This document shows positions 38,869-48,335 of a stretch of DNA of 64,000 nucleotides, piece after piece (the stretch's first letter is position 1; every line of letters starts with the position of its first letter). The DNA is taken from NCBI GenBank assembly GCA_963831385.1, contig CAWHPW010000005.1:1-64000 (forward strand), read 5' to 3'. A program made the position numbers and the translations under genes. This DNA is from JACVRX01 sp963831385 (GTDB taxonomy: Bacteria; Actinomycetota; Actinomycetes; Jiangellales; Jiangellaceae). The notes beneath the pieces are model-generated. The model worked only from the letters and a program-made list of their open reading frames with translations. It was not told where the DNA came from and made no database searches.

Positions 38869-39678
38869 TCAGGAGTGGCCGAGCTCCTCGTCGGCGACGA
38901 TCTCACCGTTCACGTGCGGCACTACCTCGTGCGAAAAAGTGTCGAGCACGGGCTCGGTCGACCCCACTGCGATCGTCCCCAGCCGGACCTCCGAGTGCGC
39001 ACCGCAACCGTGGTCGAATGACACCACCACGCCGTCGAACGGGGACCGCTCGTTGGCGCATGCGCCGAACACCCGGCCGAGCGAGCCGGCCAGCGGGACC
39101 AGGAAGCCACAGGTTGCGCACGGAAACGGGGCAGCGCGGGCGATCTCGGTGTCCGGCCCGCCCTCCCCCGCCCGCCAGCGGTCCGCCGCCTCGTCGCGAC
39201 CCTCAGGCGAGAGCACCTTGACCCGGCCGAGTCCGAGCTCGTCGGTGACCCGGCGGGTGTCTTCAGGATCAGCGTCCTCGTCGGCCCCTGTGTATCCGGG
39301 GACCAGTCGCGGGTCGTCCGCTGCGGTAGGCAGCAGAACGCCAGGACCGAGATCGGCCGGCTTGACCCGGTCGTCCCACGGCACCCACGGCGGCGCCAGG
39401 ATGGCATCCGGCCCTGGGAGCAGGACGCACTCGTCAACTGTCGCGTGCTTGGATCGCGATGCTCTGGCGACAGTCACCGACCAACGCCAACCCTGGTAGC
39501 CACGGGCAGTGCAGTCGAAGTGATGTGTGCCCACCCGGTCGTCGTCAACATCGAAACCCAGGTGATCACCCACCTGGTCACCGCCCGCGGTCTCCACGGC
39601 CGCGGCTCGAGCGATGTCGACGGCGTCGACGCACGCCGGGTCGGCCTGACGAGTGCGGGGACGGGTTGCGGCGCTCAC
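38869..39678 (-). CDS. DUF3027 family protein
   Basis: A 269-residue protein with the family segment YQGWRWSVTVARASRSKHAT near residue 60, and FPCATCGFLVPLAGSLGRVF, where the Cys pair plus the later GACANERSP and FDHGCGAHSE could bind zinc. The start GTG 39678 is chosen because a GGGAG lies 11 nt upstream; an earlier TTG is possible. It is the first gene of a pair with the sacsin-like ATPase, and is divergent from the MFS gene (46 bp). Its function is unknown. Confidence 0.85.
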   Translation of the reverse strand: MSAATRPRTRQADPACVDAVDIARAAAVETAGGDQVGDHLGFDVDDDRVGTHHFDCTARGYQGWRWSVTVARASRSKHATVDECVLLPGPDAILAPPWVPWDDRVKPADLGPGVLLPTAADDPRLVPGYTGADEDADPEDTRRVTDELGLGRVKVLSPEGRDEAADRWRAGEGGPDTEIARAAPFPCATCGFLVPLAGSLGRVFGACANERSPFDGVVVSFDHGCGAHSEVRLGTIAVGSTEPVLDTFSHEVVPHVNGEIVADEELGHS

Positions 39679-39724
39679 GAGCGCAAAGTCTCCCAAATCA
39701 AGCCCCGAAGGAACACCTCACCCA

Positions 39725-41173
39725 ATGCGGTTGTATGTCGGGGTGAGTTCGGACCCGCGTGCCTCGCAGCGAACGCACCGCACGGGCGCCGACGGGGCTC
39801 CTGGGCGGGGCCGGGTTCGTCGAGTCGCCGGGGTCTCGGCTCGGGCGGCTCGAAACGCGGTGTCGTCGGGGTCGAAGGCGGCGCGTGACGGCACCGCACG
39901 GCTACGGCGAGTTGCCGGCGCCCAAGGCGCGGGGGAGTCGGGCCTGTCCCGCCTGATCGAGCTCAACGCCGTCAATGCGGCCGCAGATGTGTTGGTAGCA
40001 ATCGCCCTCGCGGACACCCTGTTCTTCTCGGTTGCGACGTCGGAGGCGCGTTCCCGGATCGCGCTCTATCTGGTACTGACGATGGCTCCGTTTGCGGTCG
40101 TCGCGCCCGTCATCGGGCCGTTCCTGGACCGGTTTCGGCACGGTCGGCGCTGGGCGATCGGGACGACGACGGCGGTACGCGGCTTCCTCTGCTGGGTGAT
40201 GGCCGGCGCCGTGCTCGCCGAGAACGTCTGGCTGTATCCGGCAGCATTCGGCTGCCTGGTTGCGTCGAAGGCGTTCGTGGTCACCCGCGCCGCTGCGGTT
40301 CCCCGGTTGCTGCCGGAAGGGGTCGCGCTGGTCACCGCCAATTCCCGGGTGTCGATGGCGGCCGTGATTGGCGCGGCTGTCGCCGCGCCGATCGGCGTGG
40401 CGTTTGCTGTCATTGGCTCGGACTGGCCGCTGCGGCTGGCCTTCCTCGCCTACGCCGCTGCGACCGTGCAGGCGATCCTGCTCCCATCGCGGGTCGATTC
40501 GGCGGCCGGTGAGGGTTCGGCATCGCTCCGCGAGGGGCGGACCAGACCAGGTGCCGCATACCGCGTGGGCGGAGCGGTAGTGCGCGCGTTGCGGGCCAAC
40601 GCGGCGCTGCGGGCGTTCTCCGGGTTCCTGACGTTCTTTCTGGCCTTCATGCTGCGCGAGGATCCGGTCGCCGGTCTGGACGACGCTCTTGCCATCGCGC
40701 TGGTCGCCGCCGCTGCGTGGGCCGGCAGCACGGCAGGGACATCGGTCGGAGCGACGGCCCGCGCGCGCGACCCCGACCGGCTGGTTCTGGCGTTGGTCGC
40801 GCTGGCCGCGGCGGCCGCCGTCCTGACGGCCATCCTGTGGGGGCTGGTCACGGTGGTGTTGGTCGCGCTGGTCGCAGGCTTCGGCCAGCAACTGGGTCGC
40901 CTATCGCTGGATGCCGTCGTACAGCGGGACGTACCAGAGCGGGTGCGGGCGAGCGCTTTCGCTCGCTCAGACACTGCGCTTCAGCTGGCGTGGGTCCTCG
41001 GCGGCGGGCTCGGGATCGTGCTGCCGCTGATCCCGCAACTCGGGATGGGGATCGCCGCAGCCGGCCTGCTCGCTGGCCTGGTCGCGGCCCAGCGCGCGCC
41101 CGCCCGGACCGGGCGACGTGCTGACCCGAGAGGCGTGCCCAGTGGTGAAAGTGACGACAGGGTCCACCCGTGA
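39725..41173 (+). CDS. MFS-type membrane protein
   Basis: About 482 residues. The first ~75 residues are a soluble basic region; the rest has 10-12 membrane segments with FAVVAPVIGPFLDRFRHGRR as the MFS loop motif and PRLLPEGVALVTANSRVSMA in the middle. This protein occurs next to DUF3027 in many actinobacteria, so it is likely the conserved MFS family of that locus. The substrate is unknown. It is convergent with the cold-shock gene. Confidence 0.85.
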   Translation: MRLYVGVSSDPRASQRTHRTGADGAPGRGRVRRVAGVSARAARNAVSSGSKAARDGTARLRRVAGAQGAGESGLSRLIELNAVNAAADVLVAIALADTLFFSVATSEARSRIALYLVLTMAPFAVVAPVIGPFLDRFRHGRRWAIGTTTAVRGFLCWVMAGAVLAENVWLYPAAFGCLVASKAFVVTRAAAVPRLLPEGVALVTANSRVSMAAVIGAAVAAPIGVAFAVIGSDWPLRLAFLAYAAATVQAILLPSRVDSAAGEGSASLREGRTRPGAAYRVGGAVVRALRANAALRAFSGFLTFFLAFMLREDPVAGLDDALAIALVAAAAWAGSTAGTSVGATARARDPDRLVLALVALAAAAAVLTAILWGLVTVVLVALVAGFGQQLGRLSLDAVVQRDVPERVRASAFARSDTALQLAWVLGGGLGIVLPLIPQLGMGIAAAGLLAGLVAAQRAPARTGRRADPRGVPSGESDDRVHP

Positions 41174-41209
41174 TCATTTGCAGACGCGCAGTGACCCCGT
41201 TGGGTGCAG

Positions 41210-41593
41210 TCAGACGTCGAGGTCGTCGGCCACGGCACGCAGGACAGCAGCCACCTTGTGGGCGGAGCGGTTGTCGGGGTGGCGGCCACGTCGGTAGGTG
41301 TTCGAGACGCCGTCGAGGAGCTTGATGAGGTCCTCGATGATCGCGACCATGTCGTCGGGCTTCTTCCGCGATGCAGCGACCACCGACGGGATCGGGTCGA
41401 GCACGTGGATCGACAGGGCCTGCTCGCCCCGTTTGCCTTCTGCGACACCGAACTCGACCCGTTGTCCGGGCTTGAGCCCGGGCAGGCCGGCAGGCAGGGC
41501 AGAGGAGTGGACGAAGACGTCGCCGCCTTCGTCCTTGGAGACGAAGCCGAAGCCCTTTTCGGCGTCGTACCACTTGACCTTGCCGGTCGGCAC
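41210..41593 (-). CDS. Cold-shock domain protein with C-terminal extension
   Basis: A 127-residue protein. Residues 1-67 are a cold-shock domain (GKVKWYDAEKGFGFVSKDEG with RNP1, DVFVHSSAL with RNP2). The following ~60 residues (DDMVAIIEDLIKLLDGVSNT and a charged end) are an extension conserved in the actinobacterial group near DUF3027. It binds single-stranded nucleic acid. It is divergent from the HipA-like kinase gene with a 64-bp gap. Confidence 0.92.
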   Translation of the reverse strand: MPTGKVKWYDAEKGFGFVSKDEGGDVFVHSSALPAGLPGLKPGQRVEFGVAEGKRGEQALSIHVLDPIPSVVAASRKKPDDMVAIIEDLIKLLDGVSNTYRRGRHPDNRSAHKVAAVLRAVADDLDV

Positions 41594-41657
41594 TGGAGAC
41601 CTCGATCACGGTGTCGGTGTCAGGACTTGCACAGCGTAATGCCGTACGGTCCGGTTC

Positions 41658-42413
41658 ATGGTCGAGGTGGCCGTCGAGGTTCTGCGACGGGTGCAGGCGA
41701 CCCGCTACGTCGAGCCGCTGCGCGAGGGCGGCTCGTTGCCCGGTTTGGTCGAGGCGGACGATCTCGGCACGTACGTCGTCAAGTTCACCGGGGCCGGCCA
41801 GGGGCCCAAGGCCCTGGTCTCGGAGATCGTGGTGGGCGAGCTGGGCCGACGGCTCGGTATCCGCGTCCCCGAATTGGTGCTGGTAGAGATGGACCTCGCC
41901 ATCGGGCGCCGTGAGCCCGATGCGGAGGTCCAAGCGCTGCTGCTCGCCAGCCCCGGCATGAACCTCGGCATCGACTTCCTGCCCGGGTCGATCGGCTACG
42001 ACGGCATCAGCTGGCGGCCTCCTCCCGAGGTTGCGGCGCGGGTGATCTGGCTCGACGCGCTCACCGTCAACGTCGACCGCAGCTGGCGAAACCCGAACCT
42101 GCTGGTCTGGCACCGCGAGATGTGGGCGATCGACCACGGCGCTGCGCTGCTGTTCCAGCACACCTGGCCGGCGATCGAGTCCTTCGCATCACGTCCGTAC
42201 CCGCTCGGTGACCACACGCTCGCACCGTTCGCCCGTGCGGTACCCGCGGCTGCGCGAGAGCTCGCCCCAGTGGTGACCGAAGAGCTGCTGGCCGATGTCC
42301 TGGCGCTCGTGCCTGACGACTGGCTCCGGCCAGACGATCGATGGTCGTATGTCCGGTACCTGTCGGCACGGCTCGCCGCCATGAGCACTTGGCTGCCGGG
42401 GGCCACCCGATGA
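41658..42413 (+). CDS. HipA-like kinase family protein
   Basis: A 251-residue protein of the short HipA-like group. GTYVVKFTGAGQGPKALVSE holds the ATP Lys; WLDALTVNVDRSWRNPNLLV and MWAIDHGAALLF hold the catalytic loop Asp-x-x-x-x-N-x-D equivalents. It lacks the longer N-terminal of the HipA toxin and has no HipB beside it. Its stop overlaps the DUF3037 start (ATGA), the usual partner. The substrate is unknown. Confidence 0.85.
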   Translation: MVEVAVEVLRRVQATRYVEPLREGGSLPGLVEADDLGTYVVKFTGAGQGPKALVSEIVVGELGRRLGIRVPELVLVEMDLAIGRREPDAEVQALLLASPGMNLGIDFLPGSIGYDGISWRPPPEVAARVIWLDALTVNVDRSWRNPNLLVWHREMWAIDHGAALLFQHTWPAIESFASRPYPLGDHTLAPFARAVPAAARELAPVVTEELLADVLALVPDDWLRPDDRWSYVRYLSARLAAMSTWLPGATR

Positions 42414-42775
42414 ACGCCTTCGAATACGCGGTGCTGCGAGCCGTTCCGCGCATCGATCGCGGCGAGCGAATGAATGTCGGCGTGATCGTCTATTGCCAGG
42501 CACTGGACTACCTCGGGGCGGCCACCCACGTCGACCCTGCCCGGTTACGAGCCCTCAACCCCGACATCGACGTCGACGCAGTATGCGCGGCTGTCGACGC
42601 GGTTCGGGCAGTGTGCGCTGGTGAAGGACCAAGTGCGGCCAGCCCGAAGGGTGACCGGTTCCGGTGGTTGACGTCGCCACGCAGCACCGTCGTCCAACCC
42701 GGCCCGGTCCACGCCGGGATGACGGACTCCCCCGAAGCCGAGCAGGCGCGGCTATTGGACCGCCTGGTTCGCTGA
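42410..42775 (+). CDS. DUF3037 family protein
   Basis: A 121-residue protein beginning MNAFEYAVLRAVPRIDRGER, with MNVGVIVYCQALDYL directly after, which is the family signature. Its ATG overlaps the stop of the HipA-like gene. HipA-like plus DUF3037 is a widely conserved two-gene unit, so the pair probably works as one complex. Function is unknown. It is convergent with the HAD-LarE gene. Confidence 0.88.
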   Translation: MNAFEYAVLRAVPRIDRGERMNVGVIVYCQALDYLGAATHVDPARLRALNPDIDVDAVCAAVDAVRAVCAGEGPSAASPKGDRFRWLTSPRSTVVQPGPVHAGMTDSPEAEQARLLDRLVR

Positions 42776-42826
42776 CCATGACGGGCTAGTGCTAACGAAA
42801 CCGAGCGGGCTCGGGTAGCAGCTCGT

Positions 42827-44227
42827 TCATCGCGCCGGTCCGGAATCCGGTTGGGTCGACATGACGTCGTCGAACCCGGCAGCGCGGACGGCGGCCAGAG
42901 CGTCCGGCGCCGCAGTGACAGCGTCGACGAGGTCGCGATCGACCTCGACTCGGGCCAGGTCACCGAGGTCGCGAACCCGGAGATTACGCACGCTGATTCC
43001 TGCGGCGGCCAACGCGGTCCGCAACGACGCCTCGGCCCGGTCGACCCGGGCCAGCCGGGCGGGCGTGATCTCCAACCCGTAGGCGACCCGGCTGGACAGG
43101 CAGGCGGCCGCGGGCTTGTCCCAGGTCGGCAATTCCCAGCGGCGGGACGCTTCTCGGACCTGAGCCTTGGTCAGCCCAGCGTCGAGCAGTGGCGTGATGG
43201 CCCCCCGCTCGGCGGCGGCCCGGATGCCGGGGCGGAAGCCGGCGGCGGCGTCGTCCGCGTTGGTTCCGGTCGCAACCACGGCGAAACCAGCTCGCGTTCG
43301 GCCAGCGGGCCGCAGAACGTCGAGCAGCTCGGCCTTGCAGAAATAGCACCGATCGCCGTCGTTGGCGCGGTAGCCGGGCCGCGACATCTCGTCGGTTCGC
43401 GGAGCGATGTGCCGCACGCCGAGGTCTTCGGCGAATCGGCGGGCCGCCAACAGTTCGCGGCGCGGCAGCGACGGCGACACGGCGGTCGCTGCCAGCACCC
43501 GGTCTGCCCCCAGCGCACGCACAGCAGCCGCGAGAAGAAAGGCGGAGTCGGCCCCACCCGAAAACGCCACCACAACCGAGCCGACCGCCTTCAGGTGTTC
43601 CTCGAGCATCGCCAACCGGGCCTCGAGTACATGCTCGGCAAGCCAGCTCGGGAACTCGCGCAGTCCGGACAGCACGACGTCGGCGCCGGACGCACGCAGC
43701 GCCGCCGAGTCATGGAAACCGGTCGTCACCCCCACCGCGACAGCACTCGCGGCGTGCGCACCGACCACATCGGCCGGGTGGTCGCCGACGAGAGCCGTCG
43801 CCCCGTGGGCACGCAGCGCCGCCCCTTTCGCGGCCGCGTACAAGCCGCCGATCGCAACGTCGACGTCGAGACCGACATGTTCGAGGACGGCCTCCACAGC
43901 CGGCTGGATCTTCGCGCTGACCACGAGCGCGCGGCCGCCATGCGCCCGCACGGCCGAGATGGCGTCCGCAGCGCCGGGCAGCAGCGCTGTTCCCGGGACA
44001 CCGAATGACGGGTAGAGCTCGCGGTATAGATGCACGGCTGGCTCGACCAGACCCAGTGGCATTAGGGCCTCGCACGCGGTCTCCAGCGGCACGCCGATCA
44101 GCGGCCGCATGGCCTCGGGATCGACGGGAGCCCCGATGCGACGGACTGCCTCGCCGAAGGTCGCGACGATCCCGGGCGCCGAGTCCACCAGCGTCAAGTC
44201 AAGATCGAACCCGACGACCGGACGCAT
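42827..44227 (-). CDS. HAD phosphatase fused to LarE-type PP-loop sulfur transferase
   Basis: One unbroken frame of 466 residues. Residues 1-195 are a HAD hydrolase: motif 1 GFDLDLTLVDSAPGI, motif 2 ALVVSAK, motif 4 TALVGDHPADVVGA. Residues ~205-466 match LarE: PP-loop VVVAFSGGADSAFLLAAA at ~218, a CYFCKAELL near 295, and DKPAAACLSSRVAYGLEITP with the candidate sulfur-donor Cys at 376. LarE makes the nickel-pincer cofactor of lactate racemase by giving up its Cys sulfur; no larB/larC/larA is in the window. The ATG at 44227 has a TACGCT -10-like hexamer 6 nt upstream and no ribosome site, so a leaderless message is possible. The two parts are normally separate proteins. Confidence 0.8.
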   Translation of the reverse strand: MRPVVGFDLDLTLVDSAPGIVATFGEAVRRIGAPVDPEAMRPLIGVPLETACEALMPLGLVEPAVHLYRELYPSFGVPGTALLPGAADAISAVRAHGGRALVVSAKIQPAVEAVLEHVGLDVDVAIGGLYAAAKGAALRAHGATALVGDHPADVVGAHAASAVAVGVTTGFHDSAALRASGADVVLSGLREFPSWLAEHVLEARLAMLEEHLKAVGSVVVAFSGGADSAFLLAAAVRALGADRVLAATAVSPSLPRRELLAARRFAEDLGVRHIAPRTDEMSRPGYRANDGDRCYFCKAELLDVLRPAGRTRAGFAVVATGTNADDAAAGFRPGIRAAAERGAITPLLDAGLTKAQVREASRRWELPTWDKPAAACLSSRVAYGLEITPARLARVDRAEASLRTALAAAGISVRNLRVRDLGDLARVEVDRDLVDAVTAAPDALAAVRAAGFDDVMSTQPDSGPAR

Positions 44228-44252
44228 CCAGCTAGCGTACGTGCCGCCGACG

Positions 44253-46859
44253 TCAGGCCGCTCCGAGGGCAAGGAACGCCCATGCGGTTGCCCGAGCCAC
44301 CGGACCCTCGGCCTGTTGGCGAGCGGACAGCAGTGCGGCTCCGAGCGGGTCGCCGGCCCGAAGGCGCTCGTGCACGGTCAAGCTGAACGGGACAGTCGCC
44401 TCGTCGTTGACCGGGACGACGCTCGCCAGCAGCCCCGCCGTGCCGAGTGCGGTCAGCGAGCTGGCCAGGCCGAGCAGCTCGTCGGCTCCGGTCGGTGACC
44501 CGACACCTGACTCGCAGGCCGTCAGCAGCAGACGGTACGGCGGGCGGCGCAGCCGCTCGAGGTCGTAGACGGTCAGCGGCCCGTCGGCCATCTCCAACGC
44601 GGAGAACATGGGGTTGTCGCCCCGGAACCGACCATGGGCTGCGACGTGTGCGAGCCAGGCACCGTCGAGCGCTCGCAGCGTCGACGGACACGTGGCTTCC
44701 GATTCGGTGATGACCGTCGGATCTCGGTACATCGACGCGAGTGCGGCCACCTCGGCACCGGACGTATCGAGGCCCGGGCCGGCAATGAGCACGACGCGCC
44801 GTCTTCTCGGTGGCTTCGTATCTCGGGCCCGCAGCCAGGCTGTGGCGGAGGGCGCGACCGTCACCGGACGATCACGGAGCGACGGTAGCGCCGCCCACGG
44901 TGCCGACTGGAGCGTGGCTGGCGGCATCAGGACCGTCGGACCATCGCCCATCGCACGCAACGCATCCGGCCCGATCAACGTCTGCTCGAGCCGTGCCAAC
45001 GCCGGTTCGAGTCCAGCCAGCAGGGCGTGTGCAGCGCCATCAGACGAGACACCCGCTGCACGTAAGGCGAAGCGCGCGTACTCCACGTCGGTCCGGGCGG
45101 CGGACAAGGAACCGGCTGCGAAGCGTCGCAACCGTCCTCGCCTCGCCACGACGACATGCAACGAGGAACGGGCCGCGAGAACACAGGCCAGCGTCGTTTC
45201 GTCGCCCAGCGCCGTGAGCAGGTCGGCGACGTCGAACGATTGGCGGGTGCCGTCGCCATCGCCGGCTCGCTCATGGCTGAGTCGGCGGATGCGTTCCTCG
45301 ACCCGCCGCCGAGTGGCATCCCGGTCGGAATCCACGGGTCCGACGATGTCGCTCTCGGCTTCACGCAGCTTGGCCAACTCGGCGGTAAGGGCGCGATCAC
45401 GTCGGACCTGTCGGCTTGGCGCCGCGTGCAGGATGCTGCGCCATCGCTCCGTCCAACGCAGCAGATCATGGGCGGATCCGTCGTCGAGCACCCGACCGAT
45501 CGCCGTCCGGACCAGCTCGATGCCATGGGTGGTCGCTCGCGCGCGTAGCTCCGTCGCCCCAAGCGAAAGCGCATGCGTGTCGAGGACGGCGAGCCCGCGT
45601 TCGCAGGCCCGCAACACCCCAGCCCGGTCGCCGCGCATGTCCCTCAACTGCGCGGCAGCCAGCCACGCCGCGGCACGCCGCAGCGCAGACCCACGATGCC
45701 GCTGGGTGGCGGCCGCGGTGAATTCCTCCTCCGCCAGATCGGCCAGCCCGGTCCGCCGGGCGAGCCGGCCGGCAAGCAGCTGCGCCTCCAGCCTCTCGGC
45801 CGCGTACCGCTCCTGAATCCCCGCGGCTAGCGCCGCAGCGCGATGGGCATGCCACTTGGTGATCCGGCCGTTCTGCGCCTGCGCTCGCAGGAGGACGAGT
45901 TGAGCGTGCCATTCGCCTTGCTTGTTGCCTTGTCGATGGCTGGCTCGTGCTGACCGTCGGGCCAGTTCGATTGCACGGCTGGTATTCCCTTGGTCGAGAT
46001 GGGCGGTCGCGGCAGCGGCCAGCCCTTCAGCTCGTTGTCCTGCTGACATCCGATCGCTTTCTAGGACCTCAACAAGCTCGTCTGCAGCGGCCGTCGCTTC
46101 GTCGGTCAGCCCTGCCGCGAGCGAGACGACAGCAAGATCGCGGACGATCTCTGGAGGCACGACACCCAACTGGCGGTACCCGTCTCGCGCCTGATGCAGC
46201 ATCCGCAGGGCTTTGGGCAGGTCACCTTGCCGGTGAGCGCAGTCCGCGCGGCTGTGCCGAATGATTGTGGCCGCGTAATGTTCGCCTTCATCCCGGACAA
46301 GCCCCTCGGCCAGCGCGTATTGCCGCTCGGCTTCGCTGAAACGGCCGAGTTGGAGCAGGGCAAGTGCCGCGTTGTTCCTGGCCCGGGCTTCCCAGACGCG
46401 GTCTCCGGCTCGATGCAGAATCGCTGCCGCGCGTCGAGCGTCCGCGTAGGCGTCGTCGAGATCTCCGAACATGACCTTCGCGGCACAACGGCGAACGAGG
46501 ACCCGCGCAACCGCACGACGTTCCCGTATGACGAGCGCGCGCTCGAAAGCCACCTCTGACTCACGGCGTCGTCCGGCGACGGCCAGGGCAGTTCCCAGGC
46601 TCGCCGCCAGGTCAGCCGTGCGCTCGGCGAGGTTTGCCTTCTCGCTGATGCGCAGGCCTTTGCGGAAGTAGCCGAGCGCACGCCTGGCCTCTCCGGCCTC
46701 TCGCGCGACGATTCCAAGCGCTTGGAGGGCGTATGTGCGGTCGAGGGCCGATGCGCCGCTCGTGAGCACCGCCTCGGCCTGGGCCTGAGCGGCGGATGGA
46801 CGGGCCAGGGCGAGCGCCGGCAACTGTTGCGGTGTCGCCGGGGGCGTCAGGCTCCCCAC
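44253..46859 (-). CDS. TPR-CHAT domain caspase-like protease
   Basis: An 868-residue soluble protein. Residues ~30-420 are TPR repeats (for example LGYFRKGLRISEKA, ERQYALAEGLVRDEGEHY); the C-terminal ~300 residues are a CHAT (caspase-like) domain. The catalytic pair is visible: His742 in LAHVAAHGRFRGDNPMF and Cys782 in LLLTACESGVGSPTGADELL. CHAT proteases serve in bacterial conflict systems such as the type III-E CRISPR complex and gasdermin activation, usually after a sensor is triggered. No gasdermin or nuclease gene is seen next to it, but a subtilase is divergent across 181 bp. It overlaps no neighbour: the HAD-LarE start is 26 bp away. Confidence 0.88.
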   Translation of the reverse strand: MGSLTPPATPQQLPALALARPSAAQAQAEAVLTSGASALDRTYALQALGIVAREAGEARRALGYFRKGLRISEKANLAERTADLAASLGTALAVAGRRRESEVAFERALVIRERRAVARVLVRRCAAKVMFGDLDDAYADARRAAAILHRAGDRVWEARARNNAALALLQLGRFSEAERQYALAEGLVRDEGEHYAATIIRHSRADCAHRQGDLPKALRMLHQARDGYRQLGVVPPEIVRDLAVVSLAAGLTDEATAAADELVEVLESDRMSAGQRAEGLAAAATAHLDQGNTSRAIELARRSARASHRQGNKQGEWHAQLVLLRAQAQNGRITKWHAHRAAALAAGIQERYAAERLEAQLLAGRLARRTGLADLAEEEFTAAATQRHRGSALRRAAAWLAAAQLRDMRGDRAGVLRACERGLAVLDTHALSLGATELRARATTHGIELVRTAIGRVLDDGSAHDLLRWTERWRSILHAAPSRQVRRDRALTAELAKLREAESDIVGPVDSDRDATRRRVEERIRRLSHERAGDGDGTRQSFDVADLLTALGDETTLACVLAARSSLHVVVARRGRLRRFAAGSLSAARTDVEYARFALRAAGVSSDGAAHALLAGLEPALARLEQTLIGPDALRAMGDGPTVLMPPATLQSAPWAALPSLRDRPVTVAPSATAWLRARDTKPPRRRRVVLIAGPGLDTSGAEVAALASMYRDPTVITESEATCPSTLRALDGAWLAHVAAHGRFRGDNPMFSALEMADGPLTVYDLERLRRPPYRLLLTACESGVGSPTGADELLGLASSLTALGTAGLLASVVPVNDEATVPFSLTVHERLRAGDPLGAALLSARQQAEGPVARATAWAFLALGAA

Positions 46860-47040
46860 CCGTCATCTGATCATGCTAGACATCACGTCTTGTATCACGC
46901 TCTGGACCGATCACTCCTAGCGATAGACAGCGGTTCGGAACCGCCACGATGCTTGCCTTGTGGCCAACCGCACCTGAACGTGGCGATCCAGGCGTAGTGC
47001 AGCGGGCTGTTCCGGATTCGACGCAGAAGGAGTGATCGAG

Positions 47041-48274
47041 ATGGCGCCGTTGATTCCGCGCGACCCGAGCCGGCTCCCCACCGAGGTGGAGCGGTTACAG
47101 CAGAACTTGGCTGAGCGCTCGAACGGGCGCGATTTCCTGGTCGCACCGCGGTGGAATGCGGCCCAGACCGAGGTCGAATATCTCTACCGAAAGCACCAGC
47201 TCATCTGCGACGAAGCGGACCTCGATGCCGTGCTCCGGGCTTTCGATCGGATCCCAGCAGACCGTCCGGCCGACAGCGATGGACCGGTGGGCTTGAAGAT
47301 TCTCGACGTGGGCGACCGCGACGCAGCCGACCTCGCCGACAAACTCGCCGAGCTGCTGGGCGACGGCGTCGTCACGCCGAATCACGTTCTCGATGCGCAG
47401 GGGCACAGCATCATGTGCCCGGCTACTGAACCGCTGCCATGGGTGGCGCCCATGTCCGACCTGCCGGAGCCGGTCGGGTCCGGCAGGGCCAGGATTTCGG
47501 TCATCGACACCGGCTACCTGCCCGCGATCCACAAGCAGTCGGGCTACGCGAGACTCTCTGCGATCGACAAGAAGTCCCAGCCTGACGACGAGGTCTTCGC
47601 CCGAAGGAGAGTCATCAGGCCCTATGGAGGACATGGCTCGGCGACCAGCGCCGTTCTGCTGTCGGTGTCTGGGGCGAAAGCCACAACCGTTCATGTTCGC
47701 GACTGTCTAGTCGGCGGTGGGGTCGACGAGATCACGATCGTCGAGGACTTGGAGACGGTCATCAAGGCCGGGGCCGACGTCATCAGCATTCAAGCGGGCA
47801 CGTATACCCGTGCACGGCAGACACCCATCGCGTTCAACGCATTTGCTCGCAAGATCCTCTGGCAACTATCTCGACACCGTTCTCGTCGCCGCTGCCGGAA
47901 ACGACAACACCGACCGGCCGTTCTGGCCCGCGGCCTACAACTGGTGCACCGCCGTCGGCGCCCTGACGCGTGGCGGTGACGCCCGGACTGGCTGGACGAA
48001 CTACGGGCACTGGGTCGACGTATACGCCAGCGGCGAGAACGTGGTCGTGCCATTTCCGAACGGCAAGTACAACTATCTCGACGGGACATCCGCAGACTTC
48101 AAGGCCGGCTATGCGCTGTGGTCAGGCACCTCGTTCGCTGCCCCGGCGGTGGCTGGGTTCATCGCCCGTCGAATGATCGAGCGGGGCATCAAGGCACCGC
48201 AGGCGCGCGACATCGTCCTTGCCGACGCGGCGATCTCCGCGCTGCCGTCGACCGGTCCGCGTTTGCTTGTGTAG
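47041..48274 (+). CDS. Intracellular subtilisin-like serine protease, one frameshift
   Basis: AAGGAG lies 9 nt before ATG 47041. The rebuilt protein is 410 residues with no signal peptide. Residues ~1-140 are an N-terminal region without similarity to a known prodomain. The S8 triad is complete: Asp156 (ARISVIDTGYL), His198 (YGGHGSATSAVL), Ser364 (WSGTSFAAPAVAGF), with Asn287 of the oxyanion hole (VAAAGNDN). An extra base near 47861 breaks the frame. The gene is divergent from the CHAT protease, and two proteases of different class at one locus without export signals suggest a shared, controlled proteolysis pathway (inference). Confidence 0.85.
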
Positions 48275-48335
48275 GTCAGCATCGGGCCTGTCAGCGGCGA
48301 CACCCGGAGATTCATGACCACGTAACGTAGTGCGG

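Noticed and set aside
41658..42775. HipBA toxin-antitoxin module
   Set aside because: No HipB-type regulator is present; the kinase is the short form paired with DUF3037, a widely conserved unit not known as a toxin.
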